DNA of 64,000 bases. Origin: Sinonovacula constricta (Eukaryota; Mollusca; Bivalvia; Cardiida; Solecurtidae). The stretch covers positions 21,003,004-21,067,003 of the forward strand of contig CM017564.1 of the NCBI GenBank assembly GCA_007844125.1, written 5' to 3'. Both the position numbers and the translations under genes were made by a program. Positions 10,937-22,699 of the stretch are shown here, piece by piece (position 1 is the stretch's first letter; the number at the start of each line of letters is the position of its first letter). Below the pieces are notes generated by a model. That model did not search any database, was not told where the DNA came from, and worked only from the letters and a program-made list of their open reading frames with translations.

Positions 10937-13900
10937 ATGAACAACAAAATAGTGCAATGGAATTGTCGGGGCCTTAGAGCCAATTTTAATGAAATTTTAC
11001 TTTTATTGACCACTTTCAACCCTGCCATGCTATGCCTTCAGGAGACATTTCTGAAGGAAAGTGATAATATTGACTTTAAAGGTTATTCTATATATAATCA
11101 CGTCCGTACAATGTGTGATAGGGCGTCTGGAGGATCGACAATACTTGTTAACTCCAAACTGCCACATTCAAAAATTAAACTTAATACTGATTTACAGGCT
11201 GTTGCCATTCGTGTAACAGTCCATAAAGTCATTACAGTTTGCTCTGTTTACCTTAGACCTAATTCAGACACTCCAAAATCAAAATTAGATGATTTAATAA
11301 ACCAATTACCGTCCCCTTATATTCTTGTAGGGGATTTTAATGGACATAGCCCATTATGGGGATGTTCCGATTATAATAATATGGGTAAACGTTAGAGGAC
11401 TTTATTGCCCAAAATGATATATGCCTAATGAATAATAAAAAGGCAACTTACTTACATCCTGCTTCAGGACATTATTCATCTCTTGACCTTTCTTTGTGTC
11501 ACCCTTCTATATATCTTGATTATAGTTGGGATGTACATGACGATTTATGTGAAAGTGATCATTTTCCTGTAATATTAACCAACGATTCTGTCAACTTAAA
11601 TGACAATAATACTTATTGGAGAATGAACAGAGCAAATTGGGAATTATTCTCACTATTTTGTACTGAAGAATTGACTATTTCAACATTTGAGAATGCTGAT
11701 GATAAAATACATTCATTCTCAACAATTCTTCATAGCATAGCAGAAAAGTGTATACCTAAGACCACGACAAAGTCAAAGCGTAACAAACCTTGGTTTAATG
11801 ATGAATGCAAACAATCCATTAGAAAACGTAGAGTGGCACTTAAGAAATTTAATATTCGTCCTACTACTGCTAATTTAAACAATGTCAAAAATGAAAGAGC
11901 AAAGAGTATGCGGATCATTAAACAAGCCAAAAGAACATCTTGGCAGAAATTTGTTTCTAGTATAACCAGCAAAACTTCGGTCAAAAATGTCTGGTCAGCC
12001 ATAAGAAAAATCAGCGGCAAATATTCTTCAGCAACATTAAACCATTTAAAATCTAATAACTCGATAATAACAAACAAAAAAGAAATTTCAGACACTCTTG
12101 CTAAAAATTTTGCAAAAAATTCGTCTTCCGACAATTACTCGAAAGAATTTCAAAATGTAAAGAATCGGGTCGAGAAAAGTAAAATCAATTTTAATTCAAA
12201 CAATAATGAAGATTACAACCAACCCTTTTCCCTAAGAGAACTTACGGAAGCATTGAATAAATCTCATGATACCGCTGCTGGACCTGATGATATTCCTTAT
12301 CAATTTTTAAAACACCTGCCGCATACATCGTTAAATTTGCTTTTGTCTATTTATAATGAAATCTGGTTTTCCGGACAAGTTCCGAATTCGTGGAAAAATG
12401 CATTCGTCATTCCTATACCTAAACAGGGAAAGGATCCAACAGATCCTTCAAGTTACAGACCTATTGCTTTGACTAGTTGTATTTGTAAAACTTTAGAACG
12501 GATGATAAATAATAGACTCGTTTGGTATCTTGAATCAAATAATTTACTCACAGAATTTCAAAGTGGGTTCAGAAACCAACGCAGTACACTCGATCATCTC
12601 GTTCGATTTGAAACTTGTATACGCGATGCCTTTATCAAGAAAGAACACCTCGTAGCGGTGTTCTTTGACCTTGAAAAGGCATACGATACAACATGGAAAC
12701 ATGGGATTTTGAAAGATTTAGGTGACCTTGGTCTCAAGGGTCGTTTACCCACATTTATTAACAGTTTTCTTTCTGACAGAAATTTTCAAGTTAAAATTGG
12801 GTCTACTTTGTCTTCTGTTCATAAACAGGAACAAGGTGTCCCTCAGGGTAGTATATTGTCAGTTACTCTCTTTAACATCAAAATAAATAACATTGTAAAA
12901 ACCCTAAATAATGGCGTAGATTGTTCAATATATGTGGACGATTTCCTTATATGTTATCGTTCTAAAAATATGAATACTATAGAAAGGCAATTACAACAAT
13001 GCCTCAACAAATTACAAACTTGGAGTAACAACAATGGTTTTAAATTTTCACCCACCAAAACAAACTGCGTACATTTCTGTCAGAAAAGAACTTTGCACAA
13101 CGACCCTGAGTTATTTCTTAACAACACTCGTATTCCTGTCGTCAAGGAAACGAAATTTCTTGGTGTCATATTTGACAGTAAATTATCTTTTATACCGCAT
13201 ATTGAATATGTAAAATATGTAAAATCTAAATGTCTTAAATCTCTTAACCTGTTGAAATTTTTATAGCATACCGACTGGGGAGCTGATAGAAAAGTTTTAT
13301 TGCAACTTTATAGATCACTAGTTAGATCGAAATTAGATTACGGTAGCATTGTTTACGGTTCTGCCAGATCATATCTCCAGATGCTAGACGTTGTCCACAA
13401 CCAGGGACTCCGTCTGGCCCTTGGAGCTTTCAGGACCTCTCCTGTAGAAAGCCTTTACGTTGAAGCTAATGAGCCATCATTATACCTTAGACGAGAGAAA
13501 CTTGCGCTTCAGTTCATAACAAAAGTCAAGTCTAATCCTAAAAATCCAGCACATAGTGTTATTTTCAATCCTAAATATGAACTACGATCGTAAACCAAAG
13601 GCAATTAAACCTTTTGGTTTGCGAATGTTAGAGATCGTACACTCATCACACGTTAATTTAAATCAAATTATGGAAAATAATATCTTGGAATTACCACCAT
13701 GGCAACTGAAAACTCCCGAAGTCGATTTAACTCTCTGTACAAATAATAAGTCAAAAACAGACCCTCTCGTACTTCGCTCAAATTTTAACGAACTGCGCGA
13801 CAAGAAATACTCTAACTACTTTGAAATATATACTGATGGCTCAAAAGCTGATTCATATGTCGGCTGTGCTTCCGTATGTAAAATTCATTGTTTTAAACAA

Positions 13901-14617
13901 AAACTACCATCCGACTCGTCCATTTTTACAGCCGAAATTCAGGCTGTTAACCTTTCACTTGATTTCATCACAAATCATCCTGGCGATAAATTTGTAGTGT
14001 TTACTGACTCTTTGTCGTTATTACAGTCTATTAAAAATCTCAATTTTTCAAACCCCCTCATTAGAGGGTTACTTTTAACACTTAATGAAGTTTCTCTTAA
14101 TAAGAATATTGTTTTCTGTTGGCTACCTAGTCATGTAGGCATCCGAGGAAACGAGGATGCAGATAAGAGTGCAAAATCTGCCTCAGCCCTTACTGAGGCA
14201 GATCTTTGCATCCCCCACACAGATTTGAAACCACTTATCAATCGATATATTTTAACCAGATGGCAAACAAGTTGGGATAATACTGTTTATAACAAATTAC
14301 ACGCCATTAAACCTATCGTCTGTGCCAATATCTCTACTTGCAGAGAAAGTAGGCGGGAAGACGTAGCTCTTACCCACTGTCGCATTGGACATACTAGACT
14401 AACTCATTTATATCTCTTAATGAGAGATGTTCAACCTGAATGTGTTCCTTGCCAGGAACCACTGACAGTTAGTCATATTTTATTACATTGTATTGACACA
14501 GGCCATATTCGGTCTAAATATTTTAATGTCAACAATATACACGAACTATTTAAGACGGTATCCGATACTACGCTTGTTTGTTTTCTGAACGAGATTGGTA
14601 TTCTTAATAAGTTATAA
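10937..14617 (+). pseudogene. LINE ORF2 polyprotein: endonuclease, reverse transcriptase, RNase H
   Basis: EN: VQWNCRGLRANF, CLQETF, VGDFNGHSPLWG, SDHFPVIL (10937-11575). RT: SSYRPIALTSCICKTLE, DLEKAYDTTW (motif A), GVPQGSILS (motif B), YVDD at 12931-12942 (motif C), FLGVIFDSKLSF. RNase H: YTDGSK, AEIQAV, FTDSLS and NEDADK (about 13830-14165) supply the four acidic residues. The C-terminus has C-X2-C...H-X4-C (CVPCQEPLTVSHILLHC). There are three breaks. A one-base deletion near 11391 is shown by the in-frame copy A sequence. A TAG at 13264-13266 stands where copy A has a serine codon. A deletion of about 5 bases near 13581 precedes the RNase H part. Without these it would be about 1,225 residues. 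It would nick target DNA and reverse-transcribe the element RNA. Confidence 0.93.
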
Positions 14618-14845
14618 ATTTTTACTGTTTATTTTGCTAACGTTATACATTTTTACTGTTTAATGTATTAACTTGTTTACAATTATATTTCACATTATTT
14701 TAACCTTATAGATTTTTATATTTCTACTTATATAGTTAGATTTTAAGCTGATTATATTCAGCTCACGTTAAACTTAACTGTATTCGGCGCCGTATGACCT
14801 ATATACAGTGTCGGTGTGCCGTAAAACCCAAACAACAAACAACAA

Positions 14846-14856
14846 CTTATTGGTGA
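14846..14856. repeat. Target-site duplication, right copy
   Basis: CTTATTGGTGA, directly after the LINE tail and identical to 10004-10014. One base of uncertainty exists at the tail junction because both end in C. Confidence 0.85.
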
Positions 14857-15847
14857 ATATATCCCTTAGACCATCTTCGCCAAATCTCCTGTATAAGGTA
14901 TTCAGATGGTAAATATTCAGTCCCGAGCCAGCGATATTTTCAGCTGTTCTTACACACACCGGATGATACAAGGCATTTTATAGATGGGAGGTTCTTGTTC
15001 TTTTCTCAATTAAACAACATGGAGTTGTAGACATCTTAAGGTGGATAGCTATAACCAAGTAATTCTTTTGATGACAACTGAGTGTGTAGATATTTCAAGG
15101 ATGTGACATCTGCTATGGCATTATGCGCCTCATAGGTGATTCCAAGAAGATTTGACACAAGATCTTCTTGCTTATGAGAACCCTTGGCGGCAAAGTTTCC
15201 AAAATATTGAAAGGGAATCAATCATTCTGACACAGCATTCTAAACCATCTTTCAGTTTGCTGACTGACTGAAAGCTATTTATCAGTATAGGGAAGTCAAA
15301 CCGACGTCGAATGTGTGCCGCCAGTACAGTTTGGAAACTTAGCCAATTACAAAAGTGGTACAGAGAATTGTCCAATTCCTTGCTGCAACTTGCTTTCCGT
15401 GCACTGTCATTTGACTGTCTGACGCTCTAATCTCAGTAATTCTCTCAGCATCAGGTGCAATATGGCTGGTGGGTAAAACATACTGGTTGAAAGTGGCACC
15501 AGTGCTGAAAGCTGATGCTGCTATTTGGAGTATATCTGGTAATTGTCCACAACGAACTGTAAAAAATTGAATTGATAATTGATGTATAAGACAAAGGCCA
15601 ATGTAAAAACACTAACGTATGGTAGGTTGGTTTGAAGACCTCACATTCATATGCCGACTGAGATTTGACCACACCGAAGGAGCTAACAAATGCCAGTTTA
15701 GATCTTTAGCAATATATAGCATCAATATATAGCTACAATGTATAGCTTTTCATGGTGGAGAAAGAGAAATTTATGTTGAAAAGCAGCATGGTGTCTTGTC
15801 GTTGGTTAGACAGATGAAAAGAATACTAGTTGATCCCAGGAATCAAA

Positions 15848-15987
15848 TATTTAGACCGAATATGGTCTGTGTCAATACAATGTAATAAAATATGACTAAC
15901 TGTCAGTGGTTCCTGGCAAGGAACACATTCAGGTTGAACATCTCTCTTTAAGAGATATAAATGAGTTAGTCTAGTATGTCCAAGACG
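15848..15987 (-). mobile_element. LINE copy C, internal fragment
   Basis: Almost the exact reverse complement of 14376-14515 in copy B (C-terminal zinc-binding segment of ORF2). Both ends stop inside ORF2, so it lacks the LINE 3' end and cannot be a simple truncated insertion. Confidence 0.88.
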
Positions 15988-16098
15988 GGTAAACAAGGTT
16001 ACTTAAAAGTTTGTATTCGATCGACATTTTACGTATGACTACGTATTCAACCGGAAGTTAGCGAATTCGGCCGAATTAGCACGAATTCGCCCGAACTC

Positions 16099-16120
16099 AA
16101 TACGGGTATTCTACCTTAAC
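16099..16120 (-). repeat. TTAA-flanked terminal-repeat-like sequence (right)
   Basis: GGTATTCTACCTTAA, the inverted counterpart of 9029-9043. The two lie outside the exonuclease/LINE block. Confidence 0.3.
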
Positions 16121-17164
16121 GTCTCTTTAAAAGCCACATAAATGAAGTGTTGAATTGATTTTAAACAATATTTGTGTGTTCAGACGAACGTTTACATGGT
16201 GGATTCTTTCCCTAAAGATGCGGCATTATGACATGCATTCAGTACAGCGTGCACATAAACTGTTATTTCATTTAAATAGTTTATGAAGTGGACATGAACT
16301 GCATTTCATTAGAAATGTATATACATTAAGCAACGGTTTTACAAGCAGATGACCTGCCTTCCAATAAATCCGAGTTTATCAACCTCTTCTGGAACGTTAA
16401 GCATGTAAAAGTTAAAACGCCATGTGGGCGGAAGTAAGGCATGACAATAAACAAGTAATTGAAATGGCATGGTGAGGGAGAAAATGGGAAAGACTGAACA
16501 TATGCAATATAACAGGATCTGATTGGCTATGCGGCCTTTCTTTATTCATGTAAGTGCTGTAAGATTATGAAGATCAGGAGATGATGAGTAGGGCGTAGTA
16601 TGTCAGCACACACTTTTCGTACAATATGCGCCAGCATTCGACTCTGACTCGATTATGTTTTTTTATTTTGAAATTAAGTACACAAATATTGTTTTCTTGA
16701 GAGTACTCGGTTAAAGATTTTCATACTCTAGAAACGGATGTTCAAGAATTTAAATAAGCGTATACTCGTTGACATCTCTAAAGTATACAAATAGCATCTT
16801 ATTTATAAAATACATGTAAAACAGCTTCAAAGCAAAGCCGTTTTACAAGAGTAGCATAGATTTGCGTGTGCCTTACTGCTTCTTAAGCTACATTTTACAA
16901 ACACACACACACGGACGCACTCGCATACACACACTTACACACACCCAGGCGCGCATGTATATCTCAACTTCCTTATGTACCCCACAAAGAGAAGATGCAG
17001 CAAACAGCTGCAACTGGTTAAAACGAGGGATCACCAGCTATGGTCAATGTATGTTGCCGCCGTTGTAGAATATAAAATATTAAACTTATTGAAAACGTTG
17101 GGAAATATCAATTGGGAGAACACAGTTAATTCTCACTGTACAAAAACACATTTTTTAGTTTGTT
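16121..17164. other. Non-coding AT-rich stretch with degenerate CA repeats
   Basis: Imperfect CA/CAC repeats at about 16899-16955. No protein was recognised. Confidence 0.5.
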
Positions 17165-17400
17165 TATATCAAAAATATATGACAAAATCAACGAGCATTG
17201 CAACATATACCAAAGTTTGAAAAGGCACAGGACAAAGGTATTCACATGCAAGCCAAATGTAAAAGTAAGAACAAATTTGTGATGAGTCAATTAAAAAAAC
17301 AGCGAACCCGACAGTTACCGCTTTGGAACGGACAGTCGGCAATATGGACCTTCTTGGGTGCTTAAATCGGTTTTAAACAGCTCTAACCTCGCACTTCCCG
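17165..17400 (-). repeat. Interspersed repeat X, near-full copy
   Basis: The reverse strand carries the X core (GACTGTCCGTTCCAAAGCGG variant) followed by sequences matching those at 31035-31285 and 61083-61262, including a GCACAGGACAAAGGTAT segment (plus strand) and ATTGCAACATATACCAAA. The family has no coding capacity and no obvious tRNA promoter; its class is unknown. Confidence 0.72.
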
Positions 17401-17554
17401 ATAGGTTTATCAAATGCGAACAATTAGAAGAAAACCGATCTGTTTAAATACAAAAAGTCAAAGCGCACGTTTTGACGAATGTAGGGACGTCATTGAAAAA
17501 TAATGTCCACAGTGTGTTTAAAGGAGAGGAATTTTATTTCAATCAGAAGAACTA

Positions 17555-17625
17555 CATAAAAATGTTGATTGACGAAATCCTAAAAGCATTGCAACATATA
17601 CCAAAACTTGAAAAGCCATTGTAAA
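17555..17625 (-). repeat. Interspersed repeat X, end fragment
   Basis: GCATTGCAACATATACCAAA plus CTTGAAAAG match the corresponding end at 17195-17225. Confidence 0.55.
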
Positions 17626-19137
17626 TGTTAGACATATGCAGAAGATATTTATTATGTCTTGGAATATATTTTCCACATTAAGCTGTACTATACCTTTTCT
17701 TTTACAAGAAATTAATGTTAACATTGCTAATATTGATTGGATAATTTTTAGTGACACATAAATACATCATAAAAAGAACTACATCATTTTTTTTTAAATC
17801 TGCACGAAATGTGAAGCTCGGTTATGATATTGTAATATTAACGGCGAATGTGGTTAAACTGATGTATGTAGGTTTTATTATTCGTCTGGTAAATGAGCAT
17901 TGACTTGCTTCTTTGCGGTGCGAAAATTGTCCATTTATGATGAGTTAGTAATTATTTTGGTATTTGTCCTATCAGTCAATCTTGTTCCATAATAATATTC
18001 TTTATAATATGTAGAGGATTTTCTGAGCGGAATAAATATCTGATCTAGCCTTCTGTATTTGTTGTCTACATTCTGTGAGATGAAATCGCGAAGCATAGCG
18101 ATCCTACTTTAAAATTTCCCGTTTATGGTGTGTCGTTAATGTGCAGCGCATTTACTGAGTATTTAGTTTTCAAAATCAGGTATTAAGTCTTCTTTCAAAT
18201 AGTGGGGATTATCAAGTGGTATAAATACTGGGCGTATGAGCAGAGATTCATTTCTAGTGGTCTTCTGATTCAATGAATAAGATATTTTCATAAAGACTAT
18301 CTTGTTAGATACATCGCAGCAACACAATTATGGTCATTTCATCAACGTCCAACTATTTTGGTGAATGGACGCCCAAGCTGAGTAGATAAAAAATGGTATA
18401 ACAGAGTTCTGCCTTCCCACATTATGTCGCATATCCGAACCTGGAGAAGAACCCAAGCGGCAAAAAACTGGGATATCAGAGAAGTGTTCGTCGTCTATGT
18501 GTGTAGCCGAGCGTCAGTTTGTCCATCTGTACGTTCGTCTGTGTGTTTGTTTATACAGATCAACGTGAAAATATCTCGTCTTCTATTGTTGATCGTTGAC
18601 CGATGCTGATTTATTTTAAAGTCTTAATTTTATTGAATTTTAATTTTTATTCACAATGCTGATAAACTCTCAATCAAGCGTACGTATAGGTATAACCTTT
18701 GATAGAAAAAAGTATTCCACATAGTTAGGGATTATGGATAAAAGGATTTTAACTAACCTGCATAGAATTGAAGAAAGTAATTACGTTGAAGGATGTAAGA
18801 TAATGAAAATAGAACCACGTTTCTATATCAATATTGTTAAATACAGAGAATATATAGAAATTGACACATACATAAATGATATGTATACATTTTGTCAAAA
18901 CGTGTTTTAAACAATTTAAGAACTTTTTATGAAATATTCCGTTCACATAAAAGGCTTTTGATAAGCCTTAGATTTTGGATTAAAATAAATGGATTACAAT
19001 GTATTTACAACGTTTAATAAAGTAGTATTTAAGAGAACAATCCGTAAACTGATTTTGTTTTGGATAGCCTGGACTGACCTCATGTGTATCAATGCTGTCA
19101 TCAGATGAAATTTCAATGACTGATTCGGATGACGACT
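17626..19137. other. AT-rich, no recognised gene
   Basis: Nothing recognised. The frame at 18424-18609 covers a CGTC/TGTC-rich low-complexity piece. Confidence 0.5.
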
Positions 19138-19139
19138 GA

Positions 19140-19201
<62 letters not shown>
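19138..19201. repeat. (AAT)n microsatellite
   Basis: About 20 uninterrupted triplets. This explains the polyleucine and polytyrosine frames on the minus strand. Confidence 0.97.
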
Positions 19202-19204
<3 letters not shown>

Positions 19205-19238
19205 TGATAAAACAATCAAAAAATAATTAATAGACTGA

Positions 19239-19425
19239 CCACGTGCAAGATGACAGCAGCTGCCTGGCGACGCGCAAGATGACAGCAGCTGACTGGCGAC
19301 GCGCAAGATGACAACAGCTGACTGGCGACGTGCAAGTTGACAGCAGCTGACTGGCGACGCGCAAGATGACAGCAGCTGACTGGCGACGCCCAAGATGACA
19401 GCAGCTGACTTGCGACGCGATCTGA
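19239..19425. repeat. 29-bp GC-rich minisatellite, six units
   Basis: Unit ACGCGCAAGATGACAGCAGC plus TGACTGGCG, with one to three changes between units. It is strikingly GC-rich for this window. Confidence 0.95.
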
Positions 19426-21874
19426 AGTCTAAGTCTAAGTCATCACTTGGAAATTTTTTAAGAGGTTGTTTTCTTTTAACTGCTTTTATTTGAGAAACCC
19501 GTCACGAAGTGTGACGCTAGTGCTGCTTGGTTTGCTCTCTTTATTGTATCATGTCTCGTCACAAGCTTGTTTTAAACTTTTACAAAGGACAGGCATGTGA
19601 ATGCCTTTGTTCTGCATCTTTTTTATTGTTTTTGTTTCTATACTTACGGACTTTGTTATGTTTTCTTATCATCTTTTTTTCATCTTTTTATTATCTTTTT
19701 CAGATAAATGGTATGGGATTATGGAAATAAAGAGATGATTTGATACGACTTTATCGTAAAAGTTGCACAAACATTCGTCTTTGATTAAAACAGTTTTTTT
19801 TCTCTGTGTTACAAAGCTGCTTCCCAAACCACACTTTACACACGGAAGAACACACGCACATGTAAGTGATTATCACTTATGCTTAAAAGCATTTTTTGTA
19901 TGCTGTGAATGTACTTGAATTATATGCTGTTCATAAAGACTTTGAACTTCAGAAAGTCTGAGGTTCACTTTGTTTAATTTATTATATAGTTTGAGATTTA
20001 AATTCAAAGACAAGTTGATGGTTATTACTCCACCGAGGAACTTTCGCGATGACGTCAAATTATTCCATCAGGTTATAGATTCAATAATTGCATTAGTCAA
20101 GGAATGTTCATACTGTTATTATTTGTTTAGTTCCTTTAATTTTATGTGTCGGGGAAATCTTCCATTTAACATGAAAGATTTATTATTTTGACAAGTATCT
20201 ACTTATCTGGATCCATAAATGTACTTTATTATCAGTAGATGATATTATTGAGAGAAGTAGCTAGCTGTTCCAGTGTTCTGTATTTGGCTAAATCATATTG
20301 ATAAACTCAAGAAGCAAAGCAGGACCACTTTTCAGAAACTCATTAATACATTAATACCCGTTATTGTCAATATTAATACATATTACATCTAGGTTACACT
20401 TCTATCAAGGTTACCGTTGCTACTGTTATCACCTAAAATAATTTCTACAAACTATATCAACAGGAACAAACCATCATCTTTGAGCAGTATCGCCAAGAAG
20501 ACGCCATTTTTGTCCGATGTCAATAGCTGGAGGTTAGATTAGTTGTTAATGCAAACAAGATTAAAGGTGCTCATAATGTCAAAAGTGTCTTTAAAATAGT
20601 GGATTTCACGTGTCTCTTCGTGTGCAATGTCACTATCACTCATTGCAATAGCACCTACTACAATTTTCTAAAAAGTTTAACGGCAATTTAAATTGCATCA
20701 AGTAAAAATCAAAATCTTCTCAATATATCAATGTACATGTTTAAATCTTCCAGAATTTCAGCGTTGATAAATAATGTAGATCTCGACGATGAAATATAGC
20801 TGACACAGCGTTAATTTGTGCAAAGCAATGTGAAAATTGCCAGAAGTTGGTTCCTGTTTTACAGTTAAAACGGTTGTATTCAAAGTCTCTTCACATAAAA
20901 CAAGATCAAGTTTTTCGTACATACCTTTGAAGTATTTTCGTCCATCGTGTAGTGTTTTTACCAAACCAATAGGGTATGTATTTCGCCCTGAATTAGAGAA
21001 AATAACAGAAAATTTATCGTAACGTTTAAAAAAAATATTCTGAAAAAAAAAAAAAAAAAAACATATTGATATAAAACTAGTTATCAGCTAAGGCTAAACT
21101 GATATATGAAAAAGACACGATTGGAAACAGCAGTATTATTGGCGGAACAATTATCTACAATTTGCTTTATCAACTACTTACGTCATGAATTTTTTTTAAA
21201 TTGTGCTGTTATGCCGTCAAATAAACATTTAAACAAACATTAACAGGTATGATTCAACCATTTAATTTTCCTTTGTCAGCAATCGACAACGAACCGCTCT
21301 TGTAGTTATGTGTTCAGTGACTGAAGTTTTTTCTCTGTATTGTATAAACCTTGCAACTACACAGGTAGACAGCATAATACCAGGCCAACATATCAGTATT
21401 TTAAAAAACAGTCACATTGATTCAAGGTGGTATTCGAAAGTTTGGATCCTTTCTTCCTCATGCATCTACATAATTAATTGTTACCTGAAAAGATTCCGCG
21501 AAATGCTGTTAATTAGTGTCATACATTCAAAAGTAAAGAAAAAAATAATTTAAAAGTAAAATTTAAATTTAAAAGTAAAGCATAACACCTAACTTGTTAT
21601 AACAAGTTGTTTTTTTCCTATCCGAGCCACGCTGTACAGCTATTTTCAAAATAGTAAGACCACGTTAACTTCATTTCAGCTTACCCGCAATTAGGCCCTA
21701 TTTTGAACAGTGTGTAAGTATTGTATCCTACTTCAAGCACACAGCTTGTGCCATGGCAAAACAAAACTTTAAAAATATATACTTACGTATTTTGTCTGAT
21801 TTACAGCTATACGGAAACAACTTCATATCGCAATCATCATTCAACAAGAAATTCTTTCTTTAGTTCCATAGTAC
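19426..21874. other. AT-rich, mostly featureless; weak exon-like signals at 20930-20992
   Basis: On the minus strand an acceptor-like TATTTTCTCTAATTCAG is followed by about 60 bases and a strong donor-like CAAAG/GTATGT. The short translation is not recognised, so this is only a possible exon. A poly-A run lies at 21043-21061. Confidence 0.25.
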
Positions 21875-22045
21875 ATGCCTTATTTAATTTTGGGTAATCA
21901 TGTGCTATTTGCAAGTCATTATCTCCGCTTGGGTGCAATACACCCAATAGCTTTGACCGTAATGAAGCTCAAACCAACTATATCAGATAACAAAACGTCC
22001 ATTGTTAAGATTTGTGAAACACATGTTTATGTTACAGATGATATG
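21875..22045 (+). repeat. Diverged interspersed repeat, copy 1
   Basis: Aligns with 24735-24895 through CTTATTTAATTTTG, a T(T/G)GGG(T/C)GCAAT motif, TGACTGTAAT-like and TAAGATTTGT(G/A)... segments to ACAGATGA. The copies are clearly related but old. Confidence 0.6.
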
Positions 22046-22615
22046 ATGTCTCATTCCGTGCCTCTGCCCTTTTTACTGGGCCAATATAGACACCTTTACC
22101 ACAAATAAACTTATCATACATTGTCTGGTCCTATATATAGCATCATTTTCTATTCAAGTGCTAATCAAAGGCAAACTTCGTAGAGGGGCATTTTGGAACC
22201 AAGTTAACTGTAAATCAGATTATATAATGAAAACTACAATTATTTATTTTTTAAGGATCTTGAAAATATACGCAGGATTCATTTTAAATGCTAGACGAAG
22301 AATATGGCGTGATTGTTATTGCCATTTTAAAATTACGTTATTTATGATTATGACAATATGACGAAGCATAAACAAAATGTTCATCTAAATGAGCAGAAAT
22401 TACAAATAACTGAAATATCAAAATAACTGAATATAAATTTTATCTTAAAAATGCAAAAAAATGGTTTATCAATGTACATGGTAATCAGAACTTACTGAAA
22501 CACAAACATGCATGAATGAACGTACGTACGTATGTGTGTATGTACCTAGGAGAATGTAAACAGAACGATGCACATTTTTCGTTTAAATTTCACATAGCAA
22601 TAACCTTAAACTTAT
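22046..22615. other. AT-rich, no recognised gene
   Basis: Nothing recognised. Confidence 0.5.
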
Positions 22616-22619
22616 ACCT

Positions 22620-22690
22620 TAGACTGGCACAGACCGAGACAGAGCTCAAATATGTGACTGGCATATCAAAATCAGTCTAAAGTTTTAAAA
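22620..22690 (+). repeat. Short interspersed repeat, fragment
   Basis: ATGTGACTGGCATATCAAAA and TCAGTCTAAAGT match the reverse complement of 23860-23900. Confidence 0.5.
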
Positions 22691-22699
22691 TTAATATTT

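Larger units (their letters stand above)
10015..14845 (+). mobile_element. LINE copy B (Jockey/I superfamily, RNase H-bearing), 5'-truncated
   Basis: The most complete copy of the family. It starts inside ORF1, contains all of ORF2 and a 3' UTR (14618-14845), and ends in an A/C-rich tail (AAACCCAAACAACAAACAAC). It is flanked by an 11-bp direct duplication, which defines both ends. A gag-like ORF1 with three zinc knuckles, an AP endonuclease, an RT, an RNase H and a C-terminal HCCH-like segment point to the I/Nimb-like end of the Jockey/I superfamily; the clade is inferred from layout only. ORF1 is frameshifted and ORF2 has three breaks, so the copy is inactive, but similarity between frames is otherwise very good and it is much younger than copy A. 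Confidence 0.93.
9917..15565 (-). pseudogene. DEDDh 3'-5' exonuclease (TREX/epsilon-like), split by LINE insertion
   Basis: The minus-strand pieces in order are as follows. ILQIAASAFSTGATF and VLPTSHIAPDAERITEI at about 15420-15550 come after an acceptor-like TTCAATTTTTTACAG. Next is RRFDFPILINSFQS (motif II Asp) at about 15250-15330, then YEAHNAIADVTSLKYL (motif III His and Asp) near 15080-15150. ENIAGSGLNIYHLN and GLRDIFTNK lie at 14857-14950. After the 4.8-kb LINE the C-terminus resumes as NSDGAPRLTNVKKVLDE... ending YFTK and a stop at 9917-9919. Motif I (DxE) was not found and may be in an upstream exon. The conserved Asn of motif II (AHN) is Ile here. Frameshifts near 15200 and 15390 show further decay. 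Such exonucleases degrade 3' ends of nucleic acids. Confidence 0.75.

Noticed and set aside
11730..12134. 134-codon minus-strand frame
   Set aside because: Antisense shadow of LINE ORF2; the sense strand carries the conserved motifs.
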